DNA from: Orlajensenia stereocauli
GTDB lineage: Bacteria > Actinomycetota > Actinomycetes > Actinomycetales > Microbacteriaceae
NCBI RefSeq assembly: GCF_039548895.1
Contig: NZ_JBCLVG010000002.1
DNA length: 64,000 bases
Reading direction: 5' to 3' (one strand)
Part shown: piece after piece, positions 34,945 through 43,213 of the stretch
How the letters are laid out: each line of letters starts with the position of its first letter
How positions within the stretch are numbered: position 1 is the stretch's first letter
Notes under the pieces: model-generated
Told to the model about the DNA's origin: nothing
What the model saw: only the letters and a program-made list of their open reading frames with translations
Databases searched by the model: none
Made by a program: the position numbers and the translations under genes

Positions 34945-36441
34945 GTGACTTCTCCGGCCCCCATCGACGTCGTCCTCATCGGCGGCGGCATCATGAGCGC
35001 GACGCTCGGCACCCTCATCAAGCAGCTCCAGCCCGACTGGACGATCCGCGCCTACGAGCGCCTCGGCGATGTCGCCCAGGAGAGCTCGAATCCGTGGAAC
35101 AACGCGGGAACTGGCCACGCCGCCCTCTGCGAACTGAACTACATGCCCGAGGGCAAGGACGGCGCCGTCGACCCCGCGAAGGCCATCAGCATCAACGAGC
35201 AGTTCCAGGTGAGCCGCCAGCTCTGGTCGCACCTCGTGTCGACGGGTGCGCTGCCCGAGCCGTCGTCGTTCATCAACACGACGCCGCACATGACCTTCGT
35301 GCACGGCAGGAAGAACATCGAGTACCTGCGCCGTCGTCACGACGCCCTCAAGGACCAGCCGCTGTTCGAGGGCATGGAGTTCAGCGACGACCCCGCGAAG
35401 ATTGCGGAGTGGACGCCCCTCATCACCCGCAGGCGGAACAAGCGCCAGCGCATCGCAGCCACCCGCATCGAGTCGGGAACGGATGTCGACTTCGGCTCGC
35501 TCACGCACTCCATGTTCGCCGACCTCACCAAGCGCGGCGGCGAGCTCTACCTGAACCACCAGGTCACTGGCCTGAAGCGCACCAAGGACGGCACCTGGCG
35601 AGTCAAGGTGCTGAACGGCGTCGGCCGCACCCGCAGTGAGGTGCACGCTCGCTTCGTGTTCGTCGGTGCCGGTGGTGGCGCTCTCGCGTTGCTGCAGCAC
35701 TCCGGCATCCCCGAGGTGCAGGGCTTCGGCGGCTTCCCGATCAGCGGGCAGTTCCTCAAGACCTCGAACCCGGCCGTCGTCGCCCAGCACAAGGCCAAGG
35801 TCTACGGAAAGGCCGGGGTCGGAGCCCCGCCCATGTCCGTGCCTCACCTCGACACCCGCGTGGTGGACGGCGAGACGTCGCTGCTGTTCGGGCCGTACGC
35901 GGGTTTCACGCCCAAGTTCCTGAAGACCTCCACGTGGTTCGACCTGCCGTTCAGCATCCGCTGGCACAACATCTGGCCCATGCTCGCCGTCGCCTTCCAC
36001 AACTTCGACCTCATGAAGTACCTGATCGGCGAGCTCGCGGCCGACCGTCGCAAGAAGATGAACGCGCTGCGCGAGTTCATGCCCACGGCGAAGGACGAGG
36101 ACTGGGAGCTCATCACGGCAGGCCAGCGCGTGCAGGTCATGAAGAAGGATGAGAAGGCAGGCGGCGTTCTGCAGTTCGGCACCGAGGTCATCACCGGGGC
36201 CGACGGCACCATCGCCGGACTCCTCGGCGCGTCGCCCGGGGCCTCGACCGCAGTGCCCATCATGCTCGACGTGCTGAAGCGCTGCTTCCCGACGGAGTTC
36301 CCGTCGTGGGAGCCCAAGCTGCGCGAGATGATCCCGAGCTTCGGCACGACGCTCAACGACAAGCCCGAGGTAGCGGCGGCATCGCTGGCGTCGACGGCCG
36401 CCACGCTGGGTCTGCCGACGCCGCAGAAGGCGCTCGTCTAG
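34945..36441 (+). CDS. mqo: Malate:quinone oxidoreductase
   Basis: Membrane-associated FAD enzyme that oxidises malate and reduces quinone, bypassing NAD malate dehydrogenase in the citric acid cycle. The 498-residue protein begins DVVLIGGGIMSATLGTLIKQLQPDW (FAD binding), then SSNPWNNAGTGHAALCELNY, GTDVDFGSLTHSMF, GAGGGALALLQHSGIPE, GFGGFPISGQFL and a C-terminal GASPGASTAVPIMLDVL. Length and all blocks are typical. The GTG start has TAGACT seven bases upstream and no Shine-Dalgarno. Confidence 0.96.
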   Translation: MTSPAPIDVVLIGGGIMSATLGTLIKQLQPDWTIRAYERLGDVAQESSNPWNNAGTGHAALCELNYMPEGKDGAVDPAKAISINEQFQVSRQLWSHLVSTGALPEPSSFINTTPHMTFVHGRKNIEYLRRRHDALKDQPLFEGMEFSDDPAKIAEWTPLITRRRNKRQRIAATRIESGTDVDFGSLTHSMFADLTKRGGELYLNHQVTGLKRTKDGTWRVKVLNGVGRTRSEVHARFVFVGAGGGALALLQHSGIPEVQGFGGFPISGQFLKTSNPAVVAQHKAKVYGKAGVGAPPMSVPHLDTRVVDGETSLLFGPYAGFTPKFLKTSTWFDLPFSIRWHNIWPMLAVAFHNFDLMKYLIGELAADRRKKMNALREFMPTAKDEDWELITAGQRVQVMKKDEKAGGVLQFGTEVITGADGTIAGLLGASPGASTAVPIMLDVLKRCFPTEFPSWEPKLREMIPSFGTTLNDKPEVAAASLASTAATLGLPTPQKALV

Positions 36442-36482
36442 CCACAGCACTCGCGCCTCTGCGAGAGGTTGCTCCCGGCCCC

Positions 36483-36520
36483 GCTCGCTGAGGCCCGGAC
36501 GAAGTCCGCGACCGAAGCGC
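36483..36520 (+). repeat. Dispersed palindromic repeat, copy C
   Basis: GCTCGCTGAGGCCCGGACGA followed by AGTCCGCGACCGAAGCGC, nearly identical to copy A at 3761. It lies 41 bp after mqo, at the start of the 417-bp gap before the ABC-F gene. Confidence 0.78.
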
Positions 36521-36561
36521 ATCCGATACATCCGGTCTGGACACCTCCCAGCACGCCCTGC

Positions 36562-36850
36562 TATCGTCGACCCCGCTATGAAGTAGAACTGCCGATCAGT
36601 CCCGCGCCCGAGGCGCCGTCGACGTTCGGCATCCTTCCCGGCGGATGCAGCCGGTCCGGTCCTCGATTCGTGGGCCCGGACATCGACATCCGCAGCACGG
36701 TTCCGGCGCACTGCGATGAACCGTCAGGGAGGGCTTCGAGCAATCGGCGGCACATGCCCGGCGGGATCCCCCCGCCCGCCGCGTGCCGCTCAGCGACGCG
36801 CATCCGCGCCCCGATCGAACGGCACGCGGCGGGCCACCTCGACAAGGTGG
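36562..36850 (+). promoter_or_regulatory. Structured leader of the ABC-F gene
   Basis: The 417-bp gap after mqo holds TATCGT (36562-36567, a possible -10 box), a two-codon frame ATG-AAG-TAG at 36578, and two hairpins next to the start. Hairpin 1: GCCCGCCGCGTGCCG (36774-36788) pairs perfectly with 36820-36834. Hairpin 2: CCACCT (36834-36839) pairs with AGGTGG (36845-36850), which is the only ribosome-binding site before the TTG at 36859. The two hairpins adjoin at 36834, so folding of one could affect the other. This is the layout of a ribosome-mediated attenuator, as known for several antibiotic-resistance ABC-F genes. The pairing is visible; the mechanism is inference. Confidence 0.55.
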
Positions 36851-36858
36851 TTCCCTTC

Positions 36859-38628
36859 TTGCGATCTCCCCTCATCCACTCCGATCACCTCCGCCTCGAC
36901 GGGGTCTCCCGCAGCTACGGCGACCGTCGCGTGTTCAGCGACGTCGGCTTCAGCGTCGGCCGCGGCCAGCGCGTCGGCCTCATCGGCGAGAACGGCGCCG
37001 GCAAGTCGACGCTGCTGCGCATCCTCGCCGGAGTCGAAGCTCCCGACCACGGCGTCATCACGAGGCCGCTGCGCACGGGCATCCTGTGGCAGGAGGTTCC
37101 GTTCCGTCCGAGCGACACCGTCGGGCGCGTCTTCGAGGACGCCCTCGCCGAGATCCGTACGATCGAGCGCGAACTCGACGATGCGGCATCCGCCCTCGCC
37201 GGCGACCCGGAGTCCCGGGCCGCTTCCGAGCGCTATGCCGCTGCCCTCGACGACGCAGAGCGCGCCGACGTCTGGGGAGCGGATGCCCGTCGCGACGTGT
37301 TGCGCGACGGCCTCAGCGTCTTCGGCCTTCCGCTCGACCGGCGCCTCGACGAGGTCTCCGGCGGCCAGCGCAGTCGCGTGGCCCTGGCCGCCCTCCTGCT
37401 GAGGCGGCCCGACGCCCTGCTCCTCGACGAGCCGACCAACCACCTCGACGACTCCGCCGCCGAGTTCCTCGAGCGGCAGTTGCGCGACTGGCCGGGCCCG
37501 GTGCTGTTCGCCAGCCACGACCGTGCCTTCCTCGACGCCGTCGCCACAGGGCTGGTCGATCTCGACGCTGCGCGCGCACACCACGCTGGTGCGAGTCAGC
37601 GGAGTTCATCGACTCCGCGGCCCGGATTCGGCCCCTGGAGCCCGGTCGCTGCCGCGAACTCCGCTGACTCGCACACGTTCGCGGCATCCGTCACAGTGTT
37701 CGGAGGTCGCTTCAGTGAGTACCTCGACCACAAGGCGTCGGAACGCGAGCGCTGGGAGCGCCAGTACGTCGTCGAACAGGAGGAGCTCGGCCGCCTTCGG
37801 CATGCGGTGGCGGTCACGACGCGCTCGGTCGCTCACGGTCGCGGTCCACGCGACAACGACAAGTTCATCCACGGCTTCAAGGGCGCTCGCAACGACCAGG
37901 CCATCGCGCGGCGCGTGCACAACGCCGAGGGGCGTCTGAGCGTCCTCGAGCGCGAGCAGGTGCGCAAGCCTCCGGCACCCCTCGCCTTCGCCGGCATCCC
38001 GCGCGGATCGCAGGCGCTCGGTGACGAGCCCGGGTTGCTCGTGCAGGCGGCGGGTCTCGCGGTTGCAGGACGCCTCGCCCCGGTCGACCTGCAGATCGAG
38101 CCGCAGACGCGATTGCTCGTGACCGGCGCGAACGGAGCCGGAAAGTCGACGCTGCTGGGGCTGCTCGCCGGCCGCATCGGCTCGGGCGATGGCGTGCTCC
38201 AGCGCCGCCGTGGCCTGCGCGTCGGCCTGCTCGAGCAGGATGTGAGGTTCCCGGATGCCGCCCTCCCCGCGCGCGCCGTCTACGAGTCGGTGATGGGGGA
38301 ACGGCGGGCGGAGCAGGTGCCGCTCTCGAGCCTCGGCCTCATCGCTCCGCGAGACGAGAACCGACCCGTGGGCACCCTCTCGGTCGGGCAGCAGCGTCGG
38401 CTCGCGCTCGCGCTGGTGATCGCGAAGCCTCCGCACCTGTTCCTGCTGGACGAGCCGACGAACCACCTGTCGTTGGGCCTCGCGACGGACCTCGAAGAGG
38501 CTCTGGGCACCTACCCCGGTGCCGTCGTGATCGCGAGCCACGATCGCTGGTTGCGTCGGCGCTGGACCGGTGCCGAGCTGCATCTGCGTCCGGTGTCGGA
38601 TGCCGCCCTGGTGGTGGCCGTTCGCTGA
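36859..38628 (+). CDS. ABC-F ATPase, antibiotic-resistance-like
   Basis: A soluble tandem ATPase of about 589 residues without membrane helices. ABC1: LIGENGAGKSTLLRIL, EVSGGQRSRVALAALLLRRPDALLLDEPTNHLDD, FASHDRAF. ABC2: VTGANGAGKSTLLGLLAG, GTLSVGQQRRLALALVIAKPPHLFLLDEPTNHLS, IASHDRW. Actinobacterial proteins of this type (TlrC-like) protect ribosomes from macrolides, lincosamides or pleuromutilins. The TTG start is chosen for its AAGGTGG site; GTG 36847 and ATG 36754 are alternatives. The interdomain linker carries an insertion of about 29 residues encoded by an 86-bp palindrome-ended segment. A structured leader upstream suggests drug-inducible expression. Confidence 0.85.
   Translation: MRSPLIHSDHLRLDGVSRSYGDRRVFSDVGFSVGRGQRVGLIGENGAGKSTLLRILAGVEAPDHGVITRPLRTGILWQEVPFRPSDTVGRVFEDALAEIRTIERELDDAASALAGDPESRAASERYAAALDDAERADVWGADARRDVLRDGLSVFGLPLDRRLDEVSGGQRSRVALAALLLRRPDALLLDEPTNHLDDSAAEFLERQLRDWPGPVLFASHDRAFLDAVATGLVDLDAARAHHAGASQRSSSTPRPGFGPWSPVAAANSADSHTFAASVTVFGGRFSEYLDHKASERERWERQYVVEQEELGRLRHAVAVTTRSVAHGRGPRDNDKFIHGFKGARNDQAIARRVHNAEGRLSVLEREQVRKPPAPLAFAGIPRGSQALGDEPGLLVQAAGLAVAGRLAPVDLQIEPQTRLLVTGANGAGKSTLLGLLAGRIGSGDGVLQRRRGLRVGLLEQDVRFPDAALPARAVYESVMGERRAEQVPLSSLGLIAPRDENRPVGTLSVGQQRRLALALVIAKPPHLFLLDEPTNHLSLGLATDLEEALGTYPGAVVIASHDRWLRRRWTGAELHLRPVSDAALVVAVR
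37589..37674. repeat. 86-bp palindrome-ended insertion inside the ABC-F gene
   Basis: GTGCGAGTCAGCGGAGTTC (37589-37607) and its exact reverse complement (37656-37674) bracket 48 bp. The segment encodes a low-complexity stretch (GASQRSSSTPRPGFG...) just after the first ABC domain, where related proteins go directly from the DLD-type strand to the linker FxGGRFSEYL. The frame is kept through it. It looks like a small palindromic element inserted into a tolerant loop. Confidence 0.7.
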
Positions 38629-38631
38629 ACG

Positions 38632-39369
38632 TCAGACGTGGCCGATGCCGAAGTTCCAGGGAGCGAAGATGACGGTGCCCTCCTGCTTGAACCCGTCCTG
38701 TCCGGCGACCGAATTCGAGTTCGAGTAGGGGTTGTCCGGATTCTGTTCACCGATGGGCTCACCGTGCTCCGCCTGCACCTGGTGGAAGGCCGCGTTCTCG
38801 TCGTACGGCTCGTTCATGTAGGTCGCGAGCCAGCCGAGGTCGTCTCCCGGCTGGAACCCCTGGGTGGTGGCGACGCCGATGTGGCGGGGGCCGAGTTCAG
38901 CCTTCGTGAACGTGACGGAGACGTTCATGTCCCACTCCGTATCGCCGCTCTCGTGGTCATCGCGGAGAACGAAGCCGTCCCACTCGTAGTGGGTGGTCGG
39001 TAGGGACTCATTCCCGCCCGGAGTGTCCGAGATGTCGGGTCCAGCTCCCATCAGGTCGGTGAACAGCTCGACGTACGCGTCGGCAGCGTCGTCGTAGGAG
39101 ATGCTCTGCAGCTCGGCGCCGGATTCGTCGATGAACTGAAGGTACTCAGGTCGCACGACGATCCGGGTGATGGCTGCGCGGGACTCGGCTTCAGGTCCGG
39201 GCGACACTGCAGGTACGGCATCCTCGGTCGGCGTCGCGGTCGGACTGGGATCCGACGTCGACGTTCCCGGCCCCGTCGTCGGCTTCGAAGACGGGGCTGA
39301 CGTGCATCCCACGAGCAGCAACGAGGCCACCGCCACCCACGCAGCACCCACTGCGGACATTTTCGCCAT
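38632..39369 (-). CDS. Secreted lipoprotein of unknown function
   Basis: A 245-residue protein with a signal peptide and lipobox (LLLVGC, Cys about 22), a Ser/Thr/Pro linker (about 23-60) and a globular domain not recognised (ITRIVVRPEYLQFID, TDLMGAGPD, HYEWDGFVLRDDH, YMNEPYDENAAFHQVQAEHG). AGGAGG lies six bases before the ATG, and TAATCT at 39388-39393 (minus strand) may be the -10 box. It ends 3 bp from the ABC-F stop (convergent), leaving no space for a terminator. Lipoproteins with this layout occur in Gram-positive envelopes; nothing points to a substrate. Confidence 0.78.
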   Translation of the reverse strand: MAKMSAVGAAWVAVASLLLVGCTSAPSSKPTTGPGTSTSDPSPTATPTEDAVPAVSPGPEAESRAAITRIVVRPEYLQFIDESGAELQSISYDDAADAYVELFTDLMGAGPDISDTPGGNESLPTTHYEWDGFVLRDDHESGDTEWDMNVSVTFTKAELGPRHIGVATTQGFQPGDDLGWLATYMNEPYDENAAFHQVQAEHGEPIGEQNPDNPYSNSNSVAGQDGFKQEGTVIFAPWNFGIGHV

Positions 39370-39484
39370 TTCGGCCTCCTGACCTGAAGATTAGCTTCCC
39401 GTCAGTCCCGTTGAAGGCGTCGTGATCAAACAGATACACACTGCGCCCCGTCCGACACTCCGAGTCGACCTGCTTGCCATCGAT

Positions 39485-39500
39485 TCGAAGATGTGTTCGA
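39485..39500. promoter_or_regulatory. LexA/SOS box
   Basis: TCGAAGATGTGTTCGA matches the actinobacterial/Gram-positive LexA box TCGAAC-N4-GTTCGA at all but one defined base. The outer ATTCGAA/TTCGAAT half-sites are perfectly symmetric. It lies 8 bp before the ATG of the radical SAM gene, where bound LexA would block transcription or early elongation. Confidence 0.75.
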
Positions 39501-39508
39501 ATGAACGC

Positions 39509-40519
39509 ATGCGGTGGAGCAATCAGGAATTGGGAGTCGAGAACGCCGACGCGTTGCCCGGACTCGCGAAGCTCAACAACCTCGTGCGCTCCGTCAGGAC
39601 CCCCGAGTTCGCGGGCATGACGTTCCACGAGGTCCTGGCGAAGTCGGCGCTGAACAAGCTCCCGGTGCAGAGCCAGGTTCCGATGGAGTGGACCATCAAC
39701 CCGTACCGGGGGTGCAGCCATGCATGTGCCTACTGCTTCGCCCGCCCGACGCACACCTACCTCGACCTCGACGGCGGAGACGACTTCGACCGGCAGATCA
39801 TCGTGAAGGTGAACGTGGCCGAGGTGCTGCGCAAGGAGCTCAGCCGCCCGAGCTGGAAGCGCGACGCCGTCGCCCTCGGCACCAACACCGATCCATACCA
39901 GCGCGCCGAGGGGCGCTACGCCCTCATGCCCGGCATCATCGGGGCGCTCGCCGACACCGGAACGCCGTTCAGCATCCTCACCAAGGGAACCCTGCTCCGT
40001 CGCGATCTTCCGCTGCTGGCGGATGCCGCCACTCGCGTGCCGGTCGACATCGCGATGTCCATCGCCGTCTACGACGACGAGCTGCAGCAGTCCGTCGAAC
40101 CGGGGACACCGACCACCAAGGCGCGTCTCGCCACCGTGACGGCCGTGCGCGAGGCCGGCCTCGACTGCGGCGTCTTCATGATGCCGATCCTGCCGTTCCT
40201 CACCGACACCGTCGCCCATCTCGACGAGGCGATGCGGCAGGCGAAGGAGGCCGGGGCCACGGGGGTCGTGCACTCGGCGCTGCACCTCAAGCCCGGCGTG
40301 AAGGAGTGGTACTTCCTCTGGCTCGGGCGGGAGTATCCGGCGCTTCTGCCCAGGTACCGGGCGATGTACCGAGGAACCTACGCACCGAAGGAGTACCGCG
40401 CCTGGCTCGCCGAGAGGGTGGCACCGCTGGTGCGCAAGCACGGACTGAACCGCACCCGACTCTCGCCGAACACCGGGGGAGTGCTTTCTCGATCCGACCC
40501 GGAGCCGACGCTGTTCTGA
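39509..40519 (+). CDS. Rv2578c-family radical SAM protein (spore-photolyase-like)
   Basis: A 336-residue radical SAM protein. The cluster motif is in INPYRGCSHACAYCFARPTH (Cx3Cx2C), followed by VALGTNTDPYQRAEGRYALMPGI, TLLRRDLPLL and VHSALHLKPGVKEW. The order and words match mycobacterial Rv2578c and distant SplB-like proteins. Start set at ATG 39509 (MRWSNQELGVEN), which matches the family N-terminus, instead of a GTG at 39422. A nearly perfect LexA box sits directly upstream, implying damage-inducible expression and a DNA-repair-related role; the substrate is unknown. Confidence 0.88.
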   Translation: MRWSNQELGVENADALPGLAKLNNLVRSVRTPEFAGMTFHEVLAKSALNKLPVQSQVPMEWTINPYRGCSHACAYCFARPTHTYLDLDGGDDFDRQIIVKVNVAEVLRKELSRPSWKRDAVALGTNTDPYQRAEGRYALMPGIIGALADTGTPFSILTKGTLLRRDLPLLADAATRVPVDIAMSIAVYDDELQQSVEPGTPTTKARLATVTAVREAGLDCGVFMMPILPFLTDTVAHLDEAMRQAKEAGATGVVHSALHLKPGVKEWYFLWLGREYPALLPRYRAMYRGTYAPKEYRAWLAERVAPLVRKHGLNRTRLSPNTGGVLSRSDPEPTLF

Positions 40520-40688
40520 GGGCTGCGAGCTCGGCCGACGCGAGGTTCACGGTGTCCTATGCGCCAATTGACACCTGAATTTGTCCCCCGAATGCTCGCG
40601 CACCGTCCCAGAGCGGGGTACATTTCCAGAGAATGCGGGGTACGACCGCCGCTCATGCGCTGGAATGAACCTCGAGGGGGTGCTCACT

Positions 40689-41948
40689 GTGACGCTCGGA
40701 TTGCCGAACCACCTCATCGCACCGACGATGAGTCGCGTCATCGCGCGCGCCGCGCACTGGTTCGGCCTCGTCTGCCTCGCCGGCGCCCTGACAGCGATCA
40801 TCTCGCTCAGCCTCGAGCATCCGCACGACGGACTCTGGCCCACGATCGTCGCGCTCATTCCGATGGCGATCCTGCTCATCACGCTCACGAGGCACCACAC
40901 CGTTCTCGCCACCGTCGGCTACCTGGCGGTCGGGGCGGCCAGCACGTTCATCTACGCCGTCACGATCCTGAGCGACGACCTGCTCTTCCCCACGACCGAC
41001 CTGTTCATCGTCGCGCTGCCCGTCATGGCTCTGGTGATGGTGGGCGGGGCAGGCGACACCCCACTGGTCGGCCTGGTCTGGAGCACACTCGGCCTCCTGC
41101 TCGGCGAGACCGCCGTACTGCTGGCCGCCATGGCCACGGGCGTCGAGTTCCGCATCGATCCCTTCGCCCCGGCGACATACCTGCTCATCGCGATCGTGCT
41201 GCTCGCGACCACGTTCGACACGGGCCGGGCGAAGTCGGCGCAGCAGTTCATCCACCAGGCGTCCCGCCGCGACAGCGCGCTCACGGCTCGCCGCGAACTC
41301 GGGTCGCGCGCCACGGCACTGCTGCACGACACCGCGCTCAGCCACCTCATGGCCGTCGCGGCAGCCGAGCCGGGCCCCATCGATCCGCGCCTGCGCTCCA
41401 TGATCGCCCGCGACCTCGAGCGCATCATCGGGCAGGACTGGCTGCTCTCACGCGACGCCATCAGCACGGGCTCCGCCGACTGGCTCGCCACCCCGCTCGC
41501 CTCGGCGATCTCGGCGGCCAGAGCCCAAGGACTCTCCATCGACGTCTCCGGCGACCGCTCCGTCGTCTTCAGGCTCGATGCCGACAAGGCGGAAGCGCTC
41601 GGTCTCGCGGTCACGCAGTGCCTCATCAACGTGCTGCGGCACTCCGGGGTGACGGATGCCGATCTCTCGGTCAGTGCAGACGAAGACGAGGTGGTGGTGG
41701 CCGTGACGGACGCCGGGGTCGGCTTCGTGCCGTCGGAGACCGAGGCGCCTCGCCTCGGCCTGCGCCACTCCGTGCTCGCGCGGGTCGAGGCCGTCGGCGG
41801 GTCCGTGCGGGTGTGGTCGACCCCGGGCTCGGGAACAAGTGTCGTGATCGTGCTCCCGGCCATGTCCGGAACCGGCCGGGTCGAGTCGGTACCCGCGGCG
41901 TCTCAGTCGACCGCAGACCGTCCTGCAGCTGACGGGACAGCCTCGTGA
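40689..41948 (+). CDS. Membrane sensor kinase of the NarX/DesK type
   Basis: A 419-residue protein with about six membrane helices (residues 20-185), a helical segment with LLHDTALSHL (phospho-acceptor His near residue 213, HisKA_3-like) and a HATPase_c domain with CLINVLRHSGVTDADL (N box), VAVTDAGVGF and GLRHSVLARVEAVGGSVRVWSTPGSGTSV. Start set at GTG 40689, eight bases after GAGGGGG; ATG 40665 is possible. It overlaps the next gene by four bases (GTGA), and an unusual partner protein and a response regulator follow, so it is the ATPase part of a three-gene signalling operon. Confidence 0.88.
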   Translation: MTLGLPNHLIAPTMSRVIARAAHWFGLVCLAGALTAIISLSLEHPHDGLWPTIVALIPMAILLITLTRHHTVLATVGYLAVGAASTFIYAVTILSDDLLFPTTDLFIVALPVMALVMVGGAGDTPLVGLVWSTLGLLLGETAVLLAAMATGVEFRIDPFAPATYLLIAIVLLATTFDTGRAKSAQQFIHQASRRDSALTARRELGSRATALLHDTALSHLMAVAAAEPGPIDPRLRSMIARDLERIIGQDWLLSRDAISTGSADWLATPLASAISAARAQGLSIDVSGDRSVVFRLDADKAEALGLAVTQCLINVLRHSGVTDADLSVSADEDEVVVAVTDAGVGFVPSETEAPRLGLRHSVLARVEAVGGSVRVWSTPGSGTSVVIVLPAMSGTGRVESVPAASQSTADRPAADGTAS

Positions 41949-43213
41949 GCGCGGCGGGCAGCGGAGTGAGCTGGGGCGACATCCGTTCGCGTATCGAAGC
42001 GACGCGCGATGCGTCGTGGCGCAGGAGTCCACAGGTCGTCGATCCGCTCGGAACACTGAGCGCGCATCCGCTCTCCTGGATCGGCTCGATCATGGCCGTC
42101 AGCTACGCGGGCTTCCAGACCGCGCGCCAGTGGGAGGCCGTGCAGCAGCCGGCCGTCGGCATCGCAGCGGTGGTCGTGCTCGTCGTGGCCTGCGCCGTCT
42201 TCCTGGCGGCAGCCCACCCCTCGTCGTCGCCGTTCGGGCCGCAGGCGGCGTTCGCCGTCGTGACGCTCGCGGTCGTCGCGGCGGCGCTCGAGACGATCTC
42301 GCGCTTCGGGACCAACCTGCTGCTGCAGGACGACTTCGGGCAGGTCACCGTGGCCATCCTGCTCGCCATGATGGCGCCGTACAGGCCGGCGCTCTCGCTC
42401 GTCGTCGGCGCCGTCGCAGCGTCGCTCGCGCTCGCGCTGTTCCCCATCGCCCAGGCGCCCTACCTCGCCGTGCACGCCCCGCTGGCCGAGTACATCGTGG
42501 TGCTCGTGGTGCCGCCGCTCGCTCTCGGGATCGCGGCCGCGGCGTTCTCGAACGGTTTCGTGTGCGCTGTGCGCGACTGGCAGCGGGTGGTGTCGCGAGC
42601 GGCTCTCGAGATCGAGGACGAGGCGCGCATCGGCCTCGCGCGCTCGGTACAGCAGCAACAGGTGAGCGTGCTGGCGCGCGACGTGCTGCCGTTCCTCACC
42701 CGCGGCATCAACGCCCAAACCGTCGAGCGCGAAGATGTGGACCGCGCCCGCGCGCTGGCTGACACCCTGCGCGGGTCCCTCGTCGCCGAGATAGGTCGCA
42801 CCTGGCTGGACGACGTGGCCGACGGCATCGCGTTGCCCGGCGGCGGCTCGCCCGGCGTCGACGACCCCGACGTGCTCGCGCTGCGAATGAGCGGTGAGCA
42901 GCGCGTCGCTTGTGCAGCCCTGGTCGCGGCCATCAGCCGCGACGACGAGATCGCTGCACGGTCGGTCGCAGTGGTTCTGCGCCAGGGGCCAGGAGCACGC
43001 TCGGGATTGCGTGGCGGCGGCGGGTCGGCTGCGTCATCCGTCTCCGTGCAGATCTCCGCGATGACGGATGCCGCGCCTCGATCGCTCAGTGCGCGCCGGG
43101 CCGAGGGGATCCTCGTGCAGTATCTCGCGGTCGTGCGTGTCCTGTTCGAGGGGGTCGTCGTGCGCGTTGCACCGGGGACCGTGACAGTAGGATTCGACTA
43201 TGCCCAGCACTGA
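41945..43213 (+). CDS. Kinase-like membrane partner protein lacking an ATPase domain
   Basis: A 422-residue protein between the sensor kinase and its response regulator, not recognised as a named family. It has about five or six membrane helices (residues 40-200) and a cytoplasmic helical region (ALEIEDEARIGLARSVQQQQVSVLARDVLPFL, about 215-250) placed like a dimerisation helix of a kinase, but no N, G1 or G2 boxes follow. The C-terminus (about 300-422) is beta-rich. It may be a degenerate kinase that pairs with or inhibits the neighbour. GTG start coupled to the upstream stop; the -10 box of the response regulator lies inside its last codons. Confidence 0.65.
   Translation: MSAAGSGVSWGDIRSRIEATRDASWRRSPQVVDPLGTLSAHPLSWIGSIMAVSYAGFQTARQWEAVQQPAVGIAAVVVLVVACAVFLAAAHPSSSPFGPQAAFAVVTLAVVAAALETISRFGTNLLLQDDFGQVTVAILLAMMAPYRPALSLVVGAVAASLALALFPIAQAPYLAVHAPLAEYIVVLVVPPLALGIAAAAFSNGFVCAVRDWQRVVSRAALEIEDEARIGLARSVQQQQVSVLARDVLPFLTRGINAQTVEREDVDRARALADTLRGSLVAEIGRTWLDDVADGIALPGGGSPGVDDPDVLALRMSGEQRVACAALVAAISRDDEIAARSVAVVLRQGPGARSGLRGGGGSAASSVSVQISAMTDAAPRSLSARRAEGILVQYLAVVRVLFEGVVVRVAPGTVTVGFDYAQH
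43188..43193 (+). promoter_or_regulatory. Internal leaderless promoter of the response regulator (TAGGAT)
   Basis: TAGGAT, six bases, then ATG 43200, all within the 3' end of the preceding gene. TTGCAC at 43167-43172 is a possible but closely spaced -35 box. This would let the regulator and tdk be expressed apart from the kinases. Confidence 0.5.

Noticed and set aside
34801..36711. 636-codon minus-strand open frame opposite mqo
   Set aside because: Antisense shadow of a complete mqo gene.
36469..36858. N-terminal extension of the ABC-F protein
   Set aside because: The extra 130 residues are Pro/Arg-rich, lack a start with a ribosome-binding site and cover the repeat and leader hairpins; family proteins start just before the first ATPase domain.
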